8,255 bases of DNA from Porticoccaceae bacterium (GTDB lineage: Bacteria > Pseudomonadota > Gammaproteobacteria > Pseudomonadales > Porticoccaceae), in assembly GCA_030741175.1 (NCBI GenBank), contig JASLVT010000046.1, forward strand, positions 1 through 8,255. The letters run 5' to 3'. The translations under genes were made by a program, and so were the position numbers. Shown one piece after another: positions 1-6,729 of this stretch. Positions within the stretch are counted from its first letter, which is position 1, and each line of letters starts with the position of its first letter. The notes under the pieces are model-generated. The model did not search any database. It was given only the letters and a program-made list of their open reading frames with translations, and had not been told where the DNA came from.

Positions 1-856
1 CTATAACGGCATCCCACTGGAAAACAATGGCAAATAAACAGCCGACAACAGTGCCACAGATTAATGTCGATAATGCCGGCAGTTTTTTCACTGCCATAAC
101 AAGCAATAAGATCATGGGTATCAACATAAAGAGATTGATGGTAAATGTTTGTTGCATCGCCTCTTGCAGAGCGACGATCTCACTGATGACCACATTGGAG
201 CCGCTACCAATGCCGAGAATAAAGAACAGAATCAGAGTGATAGCGAAGCCGGGAACCGTGGTCCATAGCATATGCTGAATATGCTCAAATAGATTGTTGC
301 TGGTGACTGCTGCTGCAAGGTTGGTGGTCTCCGATAAAGGCGACAATTTGTCACCAAAATATGCACCAGAAATAATAGCGCCGGCGCTAATAGGTAGTGA
401 TAGATTGAGTGCGGCAGCAATGCCCATCAGGCCAATACCCAAGGTGCCTGCTACTGTCCAGGAGCTACCGATACTAAAACCTAGCAGTGCACAGACAACA
501 CAGGCACTGAGATAGAAATAATCAGGCGACATCAATTGCACACCATAATAAATCATACTGGGCACAGTGCCGGCCAAGATCCAACTGCCAATAAGCGAGC
601 CAACCATCAGCAGTATCAAAATTGATTGCATAGATAGGCTGATGGTTTCAATCATACCTCGTTCAATATCAGCCCAGCGATGGCCATTTTTAATGCCGAT
701 CATAGCGGCGGCGGCGGCGGCCATAATCATGGCTACCTGATTTGGGCCGAAAGAATCCAAGCCAAAGACGTAAACAGTGCCAGCCAGCATGCCAATTAAA
801 ACGATGACTGGAATAAGGGCATCAAGAAGACTGGGTTTTCTAATTGTTTCACTCAT
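1..856 (-). CDS. NhaC-family Na+/H+ antiporter (partial, C-terminus beyond left edge)
   Basis: Inner-membrane secondary transporter of the NhaC family, which couples Na+ or H+ gradients to antiport. The start is ATG at 856 on the minus strand, and 285 residues are read without a stop before the left edge. Several hydrophobic segments are visible, roughly residues 12-31, 39-54, 76-96, 113-130, 134-151, 202-216, 241-256 and 262-280. Family-typical signatures are the GAYFGDKLSPLSETTNLA stretch at about 164-181 and the SSWTVAGTLG segment at 131-140. Six consecutive alanine codons (residues 46-51) lie in a hydrophobic segment. The gene follows the Lrp-type regulator after 60 bp in the same direction, so the two may share a transcript. 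No clear Shine-Dalgarno precedes the ATG. Substrate cannot be read from sequence: some NhaC-family members exchange organic solutes (MleN, malate/lactate) and one has been proposed as a lysine transporter, which would suit this neighbourhood. The family call is firm and the substrate is open. Confidence 0.9.
   Translation of the reverse strand, partial: MSETIRKPSLLDALIPVIVLIGMLAGTVYVFGLDSFGPNQVAMIMAAAAAAMIGIKNGHRWADIERGMIETISLSMQSILILLMVGSLIGSWILAGTVPSMIYYGVQLMSPDYFYLSACVVCALLGFSIGSSWTVAGTLGIGLMGIAAALNLSLPISAGAIISGAYFGDKLSPLSETTNLAAAVTSNNLFEHIQHMLWTTVPGFAITLILFFILGIGSGSNVVISEIVALQEAMQQTFTINLFMLIPMILLLVMAVKKLPALSTLICGTVVGCLFAIVFQWDAVI
705..722. repeat. GCG/GGC trinucleotide run inside the antiporter gene
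   Basis: Five to six tandem GCG/GGC units, read on the minus strand as GCC codons, encode six consecutive alanines (residues 46-51) in a transmembrane segment. Replication slippage here would add or remove whole alanines without shifting frame. It is probably ordinary Ala-rich coding sequence. Confidence 0.6.
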
Positions 857-916
857 AAGAACGACAGTTTTTTATTAGTTAAATTTATAAAGCTCGTTAA
901 GTTAACAGTGTCATAA

Positions 917-1339
917 CTATCTATCTACCTTTTTGGACAGAACAATATGACTTAATGTCTGTTCTACTCCATCTAGGGTAGCTATGGCATCAATGCTTTG
1001 ATCAAGAGCCTCGGTGGTAGCTTCTGTCACTTTGGCGATGAGATCATACTGACCGCTGATGGTGCAGAGCATATCGAGATTGGGATGTTTTTGTATCTGG
1101 CGAATAATATCGGCGGTTTTCTTTGGCACCACAGAGATCATTATGTACGCACTGACCTGTTGCTGCTGGTAATGGGGGTTAATCTTAATGGTATAACCCT
1201 GAATAACACCTTTACGCTCAAGCCGATCCATAGTCTGTTGCACCGTGGCGCGGCTAAGACCCAGTTCACCTGCCAAGTCTGAGATGGTACGACGACTGTT
1301 TTCCTGCAGTAGCCGAAGAAGCTGTGATTCGTTTTTCAT
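917..1339 (-). CDS. Lrp/AsnC-family transcriptional regulator
   Basis: Cytoplasmic DNA-binding regulator of the Lrp/AsnC (feast/famine) family, 140 residues, slightly short for a family usually of 140-165. Residues about 5-50 form the winged helix-turn-helix: the ISDLAGELGLSRATVQQTMDRL region (19-40), with the recognition helix near 29-40, then the wing at KGVIQGY (43-49). Residues about 62-136 form the RAM/effector domain, with the conserved GQYDL turn at 96-100 that lies near the amino-acid-binding site in relatives. The start is ATG at 1339. There is no obvious ribosome binding site, but this is the natural N-terminus for the family. It is divergent from the amino acid decarboxylase across a repeat-bearing 127-bp region and upstream of the antiporter, which suggests autoregulation and control of the decarboxylase. 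The ligand is unknown; lysine or ornithine would suit the context. Family assignment is very secure. Confidence 0.95.
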   Translation of the reverse strand: MKNESQLLRLLQENSRRTISDLAGELGLSRATVQQTMDRLERKGVIQGYTIKINPHYQQQQVSAYIMISVVPKKTADIIRQIQKHPNLDMLCTISGQYDLIAKVTEATTEALDQSIDAIATLDGVEQTLSHIVLSKKVDR

Positions 1340-1349
1340 GGCAATATGT

Positions 1350-1412
1350 CAAATTTAAAATCAAATTGATTGTTATTTTTAAACAATTTGTTAGGTTTGG
1401 CAATACAAATTG
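1350..1412. repeat. Four helically phased CAAATTG-like boxes, candidate Lrp-type operator
   Basis: CAAATTT at 1350-1356, CAAATTG at 1362-1368, its inverted form CAATTTG at 1384-1390 and CAAATTG again at 1406-1412. Start-to-start distances are 12, 22 and 22 bp, close to multiples of one helical turn. The middle two form a perfect inverted repeat with 7-bp arms and a 15-bp spacer. TGTCAA (1347-1352) and TTGACA (1410-1415) form an outer inverted pair. Lrp/AsnC proteins assemble as dimers to octamers that wrap DNA over several phased sites, so this layout suits the adjacent regulator. AT-richness raises the chance-match rate, so binding is an inference. Confidence 0.55.
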
Positions 1413-1457
1413 ACAATCTATGCACCTAATATGGGCATATCAATAAGGTTTATGAAT

Positions 1458-1462
1458 AGGTG
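1458..1462 (+). promoter_or_regulatory. Ribosome binding site that decides the decarboxylase start
   Basis: AGGTG lies 4 nt before the ATG at 1467 and is the best Shine-Dalgarno match in front of any in-frame start. The ATG at 1452 has AAGG only 3 nt away, and the TTG at 1410 has none and overlaps the operator-like repeats. The ATG at 1467 is therefore preferred. Confidence 0.55.
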
Positions 1463-1466
1463 TGAT

Positions 1467-2642
1467 ATGGCTCAGGCTACAGCAGTAAAGATGGACAACA
1501 ATCATCAGACTTCAGCGCGGTTAGGGGTCGAGCATGATTTCCGTGAACAGATTGCATTCAGTGCTGAACAGACGGTGGACTATCATCGGCCAGTGCTAGT
1601 GATGTCTAGGCAACGACTGCGCGCTAATGTGCGGCGTTTTATGGCGGCAATGCCAAGAGTTCGCCCGCATTTTGCCGTTAAAGCCAACCCCGACAGGGAA
1701 ATTTTACAGATCTTTAAAGATGAAGGAGCCTATTTCGAAATAGCGTCGATTGCTGAGTTAGATGCCATGATTGCTCTGGGTGAGGAGATGGAAACAGTGT
1801 TCTACTCCAATCCAATTAAATCTCCTGCATCTATTGCGCATGCGGCGAATCATGGGGTGCTCTGGTACTGTGTCGATACGCCTGAAGAGGTGGAGAAAAT
1901 CGCCAAGATTCAACCCGATGCCAAGCTCTATCTGCGTATCACTGTCAGCAATGAGGGTTCCAGTTGGCCATTGGCGGGCAAGTTTGGCGCTGGTTTCAAC
2001 GCAGTTGAGGGAATTATTGCCGCTGCCAAACAGCATGATATGCAACTCAGTGGTGTGACTTTTCATGTTGGATCTCAGTGCTGCAATATCGACAACTGGG
2101 TGTCTGGTATTCGTGCGGCCAAGCGGGTTTTTGCGCAATTGACCAGTCATGGTTTTATGCCGGAGCTACTCAATCTGGGTGGCGGCTATCCGCTGCAGTT
2201 CAATGGCGATGAGCCCAGTATTGAGCAGATTGGCGAGGCTATTAATCGAGAGCTTGAAACCATTCCCGACGATATTCAGGTGATGGCAGAGCCGGGTCGT
2301 TTTCTAGCCGGATCTGCTGGTTGTCTTGTATCTCAGATTGTCGGTATAGCGACTCGTGATGATGCGCGCTGGGTCTATCTAGACGCAGGTGTTTACGGTG
2401 GGTTGATGGAATTAACGATGGATTTTCCACTCAGTTTGGTCAGTGAGCGCACCGGTGATTCGGGTCTGTGGACACTGGCGGGGCCGACCTGTGATTCGAT
2501 TGATGTGATGGGCCGTCACCAATTGCCGGCCAATAGTGCCGCGGGTGATTTTATTTATATGCCAAATCTAGGTGCTTACTGCACCACCTGCGCCTCTGAT
2601 TTTAATGGCTTTCCCGTGCCAATTTTGCGTATGGTGGACTAA
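1467..2642 (+). CDS. Fold-III PLP-dependent ornithine/lysine decarboxylase
   Basis: Cytoplasmic alanine-racemase-fold (ODC/DapDC family) decarboxylase that removes CO2 from a basic amino acid to give a diamine. It has 391 residues from the preferred ATG. The N-terminal TIM barrel carries the PLP lysine K72 (FAVKANPD), H200 (FHVGSQ), the phosphate-binding GGGYP (238-242) and EPGR (275-278). The C-terminal domain carries D319 in the TMDF segment, C342 and D343 in GPTCDSID and Y371 in GAYC, matching the catalytic and ligand residues of eukaryotic-type ornithine decarboxylases. D319 and D343 occupy the positions of the substrate-amine aspartates, favouring ornithine or lysine over meso-diaminopimelate. 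Ornithine versus lysine cannot be settled by eye, but the neighbouring glutaryl-CoA genes favour lysine (cadaverine). A CTTC pair of cysteines at 372-375, in a position usually Ala/Ser/Thr-rich, is unusual. In-frame starts upstream are TTG 1410 and ATG 1452. The gene is divergent from the Lrp-type regulator and converges with the CoA-transferase gene. Confidence 0.88.
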   Translation: MAQATAVKMDNNHQTSARLGVEHDFREQIAFSAEQTVDYHRPVLVMSRQRLRANVRRFMAAMPRVRPHFAVKANPDREILQIFKDEGAYFEIASIAELDAMIALGEEMETVFYSNPIKSPASIAHAANHGVLWYCVDTPEEVEKIAKIQPDAKLYLRITVSNEGSSWPLAGKFGAGFNAVEGIIAAAKQHDMQLSGVTFHVGSQCCNIDNWVSGIRAAKRVFAQLTSHGFMPELLNLGGGYPLQFNGDEPSIEQIGEAINRELETIPDDIQVMAEPGRFLAGSAGCLVSQIVGIATRDDARWVYLDAGVYGGLMELTMDFPLSLVSERTGDSGLWTLAGPTCDSIDVMGRHQLPANSAAGDFIYMPNLGAYCTTCASDFNGFPVPILRMVD

Positions 2643-2649
2643 CGCTCGA

Positions 2650-3870
2650 TTAGATAATGGTTTTATTGCGCAACTCGGCGATATCCATCGCCGAGTATTC
2701 GAGATAATGGCTCAATATTGATTCAGTATCATTGCCTAACTCTGGTGGCGGGCTGGAGTAGCGAAGGGGTGTGCGACTGTAGTTAATTGGGTTCGCCGGC
2801 AATTGTATCTCGCCACTGCGCGGTTCCTTGATTTTGACCAACATATTGCGTGCTTGCAGTTGCGGATTGCTGAATGCTTGCTCAAGATTATTTATCGGCC
2901 CGCAGGGTATCTGTTGCTGTTCAAAGAGCCTCAGCCAATCTTGACTGTTGCGCTGTTGTAGCAGCTGACTGATTTCGCCACAGAGCTCCTGACGATTTTC
3001 TACCCGCGCTGAATTGCTGCTGTAGCGCTTATTCTCGAGCCATTGCGGTTGCTCTAGTGCGTCGCACAGACGCTCAAATTGAGCCTGATTGCCCACGGCT
3101 AAAATAATGTGACCATCGGCAGTGGCAAAAGCTTGATAGGGAACAATATTGGGATGAGCATTGCCGAGGCGCTGGGGTATTTCCCCACCAATAAGATAAT
3201 TGCTAGCTTGGTTTGCCAATGCGGCGGCTTGCACATCCAATAGGGCCAGGTCGATATGCTGTCCAAGTCCGGACTGATGCCGTTCCAGCAGTGCTCCCTG
3301 TATGGCATTGGCTGCATACAATCCGGTCAACAGGTCAGATACCGCTACCCCGACTTTTACTGGACTGCCACCTTCATCATCCGGTTCTCCCGTTAGACTC
3401 ATTAGTCCGGCCATGCCCTGTACCAAAAAATCATAGCCGGGCTGCTTAGCATAGGGTCCAGTTTGACCAAAGCCAGTAATTGAGCAGTAGACTAACTGCG
3501 GATTGAGCTGTCCCAGACTTTTATGATCAAGGCCATATTTTGCCAGACCGCCAACCTTATAATTTTCGATCAGCACATCGCACTGGCAGGCCAGTTGACG
3601 AATAATTTCTTGGCCTTCAGGTTGGGTAATATCTACGGTAATAGACTGTTTACCGCGATTGGCGCAGAAGAAATAGGCGGCATCCTGCGTATTATTGCCC
3701 TGCTTGTCTTTAAGATAGGGAGGTCCCCAATGGCGGGTATCATCGCCGACTTGCGGGCGCTCGATTTTGATGACGTCGGCGCCCAGATCGGCGAGCATCT
3801 GACCGGCCCAAGGGCCAGCCAGAATGCGGCTCATATCCAATACCTTGTATCCGGTAAGTGGCCCTGACAT
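2650..3870 (-). CDS. gcdG: CaiB/BaiF (class III) CoA-transferase, probable glutarate CoA-transferase
   Basis: Cytoplasmic family III CoA-transferase, 406 residues, typical length. It would move CoA from a donor such as succinyl-CoA to glutarate, giving glutaryl-CoA for the upstream dehydrogenase. The N-terminal LAGPWAGQMLADLGADVIKIERP region (17-39), IENYKVG (101-107) and the GYDFLVQG segment (145-152) are family hallmarks. D179 in VAVSDLLTGLYA aligns by eye with the catalytic aspartate (D169) of formyl-CoA transferase. The start is taken at ATG 3870, 5 nt after the gcdH stop. A TTG at 3879 overlapping that stop is possible but less likely. The ribosome binding site is weak, suggesting translational coupling. 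Adjacency to gcdH matches the gcdH-gcdG arrangement known in Pseudomonas, which is the main reason for the specific call, since family members with other acids look alike. The last codons contain the convergent hairpin. Confidence 0.87.
   Translation of the reverse strand: MSGPLTGYKVLDMSRILAGPWAGQMLADLGADVIKIERPQVGDDTRHWGPPYLKDKQGNNTQDAAYFFCANRGKQSITVDITQPEGQEIIRQLACQCDVLIENYKVGGLAKYGLDHKSLGQLNPQLVYCSITGFGQTGPYAKQPGYDFLVQGMAGLMSLTGEPDDEGGSPVKVGVAVSDLLTGLYAANAIQGALLERHQSGLGQHIDLALLDVQAAALANQASNYLIGGEIPQRLGNAHPNIVPYQAFATADGHIILAVGNQAQFERLCDALEQPQWLENKRYSSNSARVENRQELCGEISQLLQQRNSQDWLRLFEQQQIPCGPINNLEQAFSNPQLQARNMLVKIKEPRSGEIQLPANPINYSRTPLRYSSPPPELGNDTESILSHYLEYSAMDIAELRNKTII
2673..2696. terminator. 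Perfect 10-bp hairpin at the convergent gene ends
   Basis: ACTCGGCGAT and its exact complement ATCGCCGAGT flank a 4-nt loop (2683-2686). The hairpin sits about 30 nt past the decarboxylase stop and also inside the last codons of the CoA-transferase gene on the other strand. Neither side has a following T-run, so it is not a classical intrinsic terminator. It may act as a bidirectional 3'-end stabiliser or a weak or factor-assisted terminator. With 7 bp between the two stop codons, no conventional terminator fits between the genes. Confidence 0.5.
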
Positions 3871-3875
3871 AGGCG

Positions 3876-5057
3876 TCAACCGAAAGCGGGAATACTGGTT
3901 TGGGCGCGACCCAGAATCAGCGCATGGACATCGGCGGTGCCCTCATAGGTGTTAACCACCTCCAGATTGAGCATATGACGCATCACTGGATACTCATCAG
4001 AGATGCCATTGCCACCGTGCATATCCCGCGCCATACGAGCAATATCCAAGGCCTTGCTACAATTGTTACGTTTCATGAGTGAAATTAATTCCGGTGCCAA
4101 TTGCCCTTGATCTCTCAGCCGACCAGCGCGCAGTGAACCCTGCAGACCGAGACTAATTTCGGTCTGCATATTAGCCAGTTTCATCTGGATCAACTGGGTA
4201 GCGGCCAGAGGTCGATCAAACTGCGTGCGATCCATACAGTACTGACGGGCGGCATGCCAACAGTCTTCGGCAGCACCCATGGCACCCCAGCTAATACCGT
4301 AGCGGGCCGAGTTTAAACAGCCAAAAGGTCCTTTAAGACCCTGCACATTGGGCATCAATTGATCTTCCGGTACAAATACCTCATCCATAACAATTTCGCC
4401 GGTAATGGATGCGCGCAGTGCTAGCTTGCCCTCAATTTTTGGGGCAGATAAACCTTTCATCCCCTTATCGAGGATAAAGCCGCGAATAATGCCGTCATCG
4501 GTCTTGGCCCAGACCACAAAAACATCTGCGATAGGAGAGTTGCTAATCCACATTTTGCTACCGGATAACAGGTAGCCGCCATCGACTGTTTTAGCGCGAG
4601 TTTTCATGCTGCCGGGATCTGAGCCGGCATCGGGTTCGGTCAGACCGAAACAGCCAACCCATTCACCAGTGGCTAGTTTGGGCAGATATTTTTCCCGCTG
4701 CTGTTCTGTACCATAGGCGTAAATAGGATACATCACTAGGCTGGACTGCACGCTCATCATCGAGCGATACCCAGAGTCAACGCGCTCGATTTCTCTCGCT
4801 ACTAGGCCATAACTGACATAGTTGACGCCGGGACAGCCGTAGCCTTCAATGGTGGAACCCAATAAGCCCAGTTCGCCCATTTCATTAAAGATAGCGCGAT
4901 CAGTGGTTTCATTCCTGAAGGCATCGCGTACTCTGGGAGCTAGGTGCTGTTGCGCATAGCTGGCAGCAGTATCCCGCACCAGCCGCTCTTCATCAGTTAG
5001 TTGATCGTCCAGATTAAATGGGTCTTGCCAGTTAAATTTTGCCCAGTTATCGGCCAT
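3876..5057 (-). CDS. gcdH: Glutaryl-CoA dehydrogenase (decarboxylating)
   Basis: FAD-dependent acyl-CoA dehydrogenase that oxidises and decarboxylates glutaryl-CoA to crotonyl-CoA and CO2, passing electrons to electron-transfer flavoprotein. It is 393 residues, standard length. It resembles human GCDH closely along its whole length. Substrate-carboxylate arginine R98 lies in [13 protein letters not shown] (human R94). The FAD/substrate motif [12 protein letters not shown] is at 136-147, the WISNSP loop at 170-175, [14 protein letters not shown] at 245-258, and [10 protein letters not shown] with [11 protein letters not shown] at 347-374 carries the catalytic base E372 (human E370). The combination of R98 and the NTYEGT base position distinguishes GcdH from general acyl-CoA dehydrogenases. 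It is the second gene of a three-gene operon, beginning 1 nt after the aminotransferase stop and ending 5 nt before the CoA-transferase start. This is the most secure functional call in the window. Confidence 0.97.
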   Translation of the reverse strand: MADNWAKFNWQDPFNLDDQLTDEERLVRDTAASYAQQHLAPRVRDAFRNETTDRAIFNEMGELGLLGSTIEGYGCPGVNYVSYGLVAREIERVDSGYRSMMSVQSSLVMYPIYAYGTEQQREKYLPKLATGEWVGCFGLTEPDAGSDPGSMKTRAKTVDGGYLLSGSKMWISNSPIADVFVVWAKTDDGIIRGFILDKGMKGLSAPKIEGKLALRASITGEIVMDEVFVPEDQLMPNVQGLKGPFGCLNSARYGISWGAMGAAEDCWHAARQYCMDRTQFDRPLAATQLIQMKLANMQTEISLGLQGSLRAGRLRDQGQLAPELISLMKRNNCSKALDIARMARDMHGGNGISDEYPVMRHMLNLEVVNTYEGTADVHALILGRAQTSIPAFG

Positions 5058-5058
5058 A

Positions 5059-6432
5059 TTAAGACCCTTTCACTTGATAATGTTGGGCGGTAGCATCTAG
5101 CGCACTGGTAGCACGTTCGATTAATAGATCGATTTCTTCATGACTACTGACAAAAGGCGGTGAAATAATCATTGAGTCACCGACGGCGCGCATCACTAAA
5201 CCGTTGGCGATACAGAATTCGCGGCAAATCGCGCCAGATTTTTGCTCTGGTTCCAGACGCTCACGGGTGTCTTTGTTGCGCACCAATTCAATGGAACCCA
5301 ACATGCCGATACCACGCACATGCCCAACAATGGGATGCTCTGCAAGTGCTGCCCATTTGCTCTGTAAATAGGGGCCAATATCGTTGGCGACGGTTTTAAC
5401 TATATTGTCTCGCTCGATAATATTGAGCGTCGCCAGTGCTGCGGCACAGGCGATAGGATGGCCAGAATAGGTAAAGCCATGACCAAATTCACCACCGGAT
5501 GCGGTGACCACATCGGCCACTTTATCGCTCACCATAACGCCGCCCAGTGGCTGAAAGCCGTTGGTGACGGCCTTGGCAAAGGTGATTAGATCAGGTTTAG
5601 TATCAAAGGTTTGGCAGCCGAATAGATTGCCGGTACGACCAAATCCACAGATCACTTCATCGCTGATGAATAATATATCGCGCTCTTTTAAAATGCGGCT
5701 GACCTCGGGCCAATAGCTATCGGGCGGCACAATAACGCCACCAGCACCCTGAATAGGCTCAGCGATAAAGGCGGCGATATTATCTTCACCCAGTTCATCA
5801 ATACGTTTTTCGAGTTCGCGTGCCGCTTGCAGGCCAAATTCCTCTGGCGTCAGTTCGCCACCATTGCAGTACCAATTGGGGTCCGGAATATGCTCGACGT
5901 AGGGGAGTGTCTCGAACTGTTTATGGACAAATTCAAAGCCGCCGAGACTTGCTGAAGCAATCGTACTGCCATGGTAGGCATTGGTACGGGATAGGATAAT
6001 CCTCTTGTTGGGCCGCTCTTTGAGATCCCAGTAGCGACGTACTAAGCGAATATTGGTGTCATTGGCCTCAGAGCCCGAACCGGTAAAGAAAACATGAGTG
6101 AACTGCTGTGGTGCGATGCTGACCAAACGATCGGCCAGTTCTACCGCTGGCGCATTACTGCACTGGAAAAAGTTATTGTAGTAGGGCAATTCGCTAAACT
6201 GGCGGTTTACGGCATCGGCGATTTCTGGCTGAGAATACCCCAAACTGCAACACCAGAGTCCAGACATGGCGTCGAGAAGTTGATTATTGTCGGTATCGTA
6301 GATGTAAATATGCTCGGCACGATTGATAATTCTACCGGGCTTGCGTGCATAGTCGTTGAAATCGGTAAACGGGTGCAGATGCTTTTGGCTATCGAGAGTT
6401 TGCCACTGCTGAGTTGTAAGTGCACTGTTCAT
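5059..6432 (-). CDS. Class III aminotransferase, SpuC-like diamine:pyruvate type
   Basis: Cytoplasmic PLP-dependent omega-aminotransferase, 457 residues, closely resembling Pseudomonas SpuC (putrescine/cadaverine:pyruvate aminotransferase) from end to end. Visible signatures are HPFTDFNDY (20-28), DAMSGLWC (54-61), the phosphate-binding TGSGSEAND (117-125), AYHGST (152-157), [15 protein letters not shown] (224-238), the cofactor-binding D258 in [12 protein letters not shown], Schiff-base K287 in [22 protein letters not shown] (319-326) and [13 protein letters not shown] (414-426). It would convert cadaverine to 5-aminopentanal, or putrescine to 4-aminobutanal. Relatives also accept omega-amino acids such as beta-alanine and 5-aminovalerate, so it might catalyse more than one step. 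It is the first gene of the operon, with a CAGGA ribosome binding site 6 nt before the ATG. Its stop is 1 nt from the gcdH start. Family and fold are certain; amine preference is inferred. Confidence 0.9.
   Translation of the reverse strand: MNSALTTQQWQTLDSQKHLHPFTDFNDYARKPGRIINRAEHIYIYDTDNNQLLDAMSGLWCCSLGYSQPEIADAVNRQFSELPYYNNFFQCSNAPAVELADRLVSIAPQQFTHVFFTGSGSEANDTNIRLVRRYWDLKERPNKRIILSRTNAYHGSTIASASLGGFEFVHKQFETLPYVEHIPDPNWYCNGGELTPEEFGLQAARELEKRIDELGEDNIAAFIAEPIQGAGGVIVPPDSYWPEVSRILKERDILFISDEVICGFGRTGNLFGCQTFDTKPDLITFAKAVTNGFQPLGGVMVSDKVADVVTASGGEFGHGFTYSGHPIACAAALATLNIIERDNIVKTVANDIGPYLQSKWAALAEHPIVGHVRGIGMLGSIELVRNKDTRERLEPEQKSGAICREFCIANGLVMRAVGDSMIISPPFVSSHEEIDLLIERATSALDATAQHYQVKGS
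5065..5070 (-). promoter_or_regulatory. gcdH ribosome binding site embedded in the aminotransferase gene
   Basis: AAAGGG, 7 nt upstream of the gcdH ATG, is also the penultimate Lys-Gly codon pair of the aminotransferase. With a 1-nt gap between stop and start this indicates translational coupling within one operon. Confidence 0.7.
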
Positions 6433-6438
6433 AATAGG

Positions 6439-6443
6439 TCCTG
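6439..6443 (-). promoter_or_regulatory. Aminotransferase ribosome binding site
   Basis: CAGGA on the minus strand lies 6 nt before the ATG at 6432 and supports that start, which also matches the N-terminal HxPFTDF alignment with SpuC. Confidence 0.7.
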
Positions 6444-6518
6444 AGCGTATGCGATATTTGGGGACATAATCAAAGTATGCCCTCCCCTAAAAGGGTATGT
6501 TTTGGTGAGCTAGATTAC

Positions 6519-6531
6519 TTGAGTATCTCAA
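6519..6531. repeat. Inverted repeat TTGAG-N3-CTCAA, possible operator
   Basis: Perfect 5-bp arms around TAT, about 90 bp upstream of the aminotransferase start. The short arms make chance occurrence quite possible, and no cognate regulator is evident. Confidence 0.3.
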
Positions 6532-6555
6532 CACATATGCAGCGGTGCGTCATGT

Positions 6556-6567
6556 ACCCAAATGGGT
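6556..6567. repeat. Inverted repeat ACCCA-AA-TGGGT, possible operator
   Basis: Perfect 5-bp arms around a 2-bp centre, just upstream of the TATAAA at 6580. The position would suit a regulator of the TonB receptor promoter. It is short and unproven. Confidence 0.3.
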
Positions 6568-6723
6568 TGTTATTTAGGCTATAAATCGTCTGTCACAGCA
6601 GTGTAAAAATGCCTAGGTAAAACTTTTTAGTAGGGGTACACTTTGTGCAGAAGGAACAGAAATACGGATGTTTATGAGGAGTCGCCGAATCAAAAGGTGA
6701 CAATGTCTATATTTTAGTTTTCT

Positions 6724-6729
6724 GGGGGA
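6724..6729 (+). promoter_or_regulatory. TonB receptor ribosome binding site
   Basis: GGGGGA lies 3 nt before the ATG at 6733. It is purine-rich with tight but workable spacing, and supports this start together with the signal peptide that follows. Confidence 0.6.

Larger units (their letters stand above)
1340..1466. promoter_or_regulatory. Divergent control region between the Lrp-type regulator and the decarboxylase
   Basis: AT-rich, non-coding, 127 bp, shared by two divergent genes. It contains four CAAATTG-like boxes (listed separately). A TTGACA hexamer at 1410-1415 on the plus strand has no good -10 at normal spacing. A weak minus-strand candidate for the regulator is TTGCCA (complement of 1398-1403) with TAAAAA (complement of 1376-1381) at 16-bp spacing, which would place RNA polymerase directly over the boxes. 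The promoter assignments are tentative. The role as a control region is inferred from the divergent layout. Confidence 0.6.

Noticed and set aside
998..1282. 94-codon plus-strand frame opposite the Lrp-type gene
   Set aside because: Antisense to a well-recognised regulator gene; the product has no family features and no ribosome binding site.
1410..1443. TTGACA at 1410-1415 as the -35 of the decarboxylase promoter
   Set aside because: A perfect hexamer, but no acceptable -10 at 16-18 bp; it is better read as part of the repeat array.
1410..1466. Upstream TTG start (1410) or ATG start (1452) for the decarboxylase
   Set aside because: The TTG falls inside the operator-like repeats and has no ribosome binding site; ATG 1452 has poor spacing. 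ATG 1467 has AGGTG at 4 nt, though 1452 cannot be fully excluded.
3523..3867. 114-codon plus-strand frame opposite the CoA-transferase
   Set aside because: Lies wholly antisense to a strongly conserved gene and has no recognisable domain.
3871..3879. TTG start at 3879 for the CoA-transferase, overlapping the gcdH stop
   Set aside because: It adds only three residues before the family-typical N-terminus starting at ATG 3870, and TTG is a rarer start.
5411..5429. 8-bp inverted repeat with one mismatch and a 3-nt loop
   Set aside because: Sits in the middle of the aminotransferase coding sequence and is explained by codons for conserved residues.
6668..6700. 10-codon frame with basic residues upstream of the TonB receptor, a possible leader peptide
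   Set aside because: Too short, no well-spaced ribosome binding site and no attenuator-like hairpin nearby; expected by chance.
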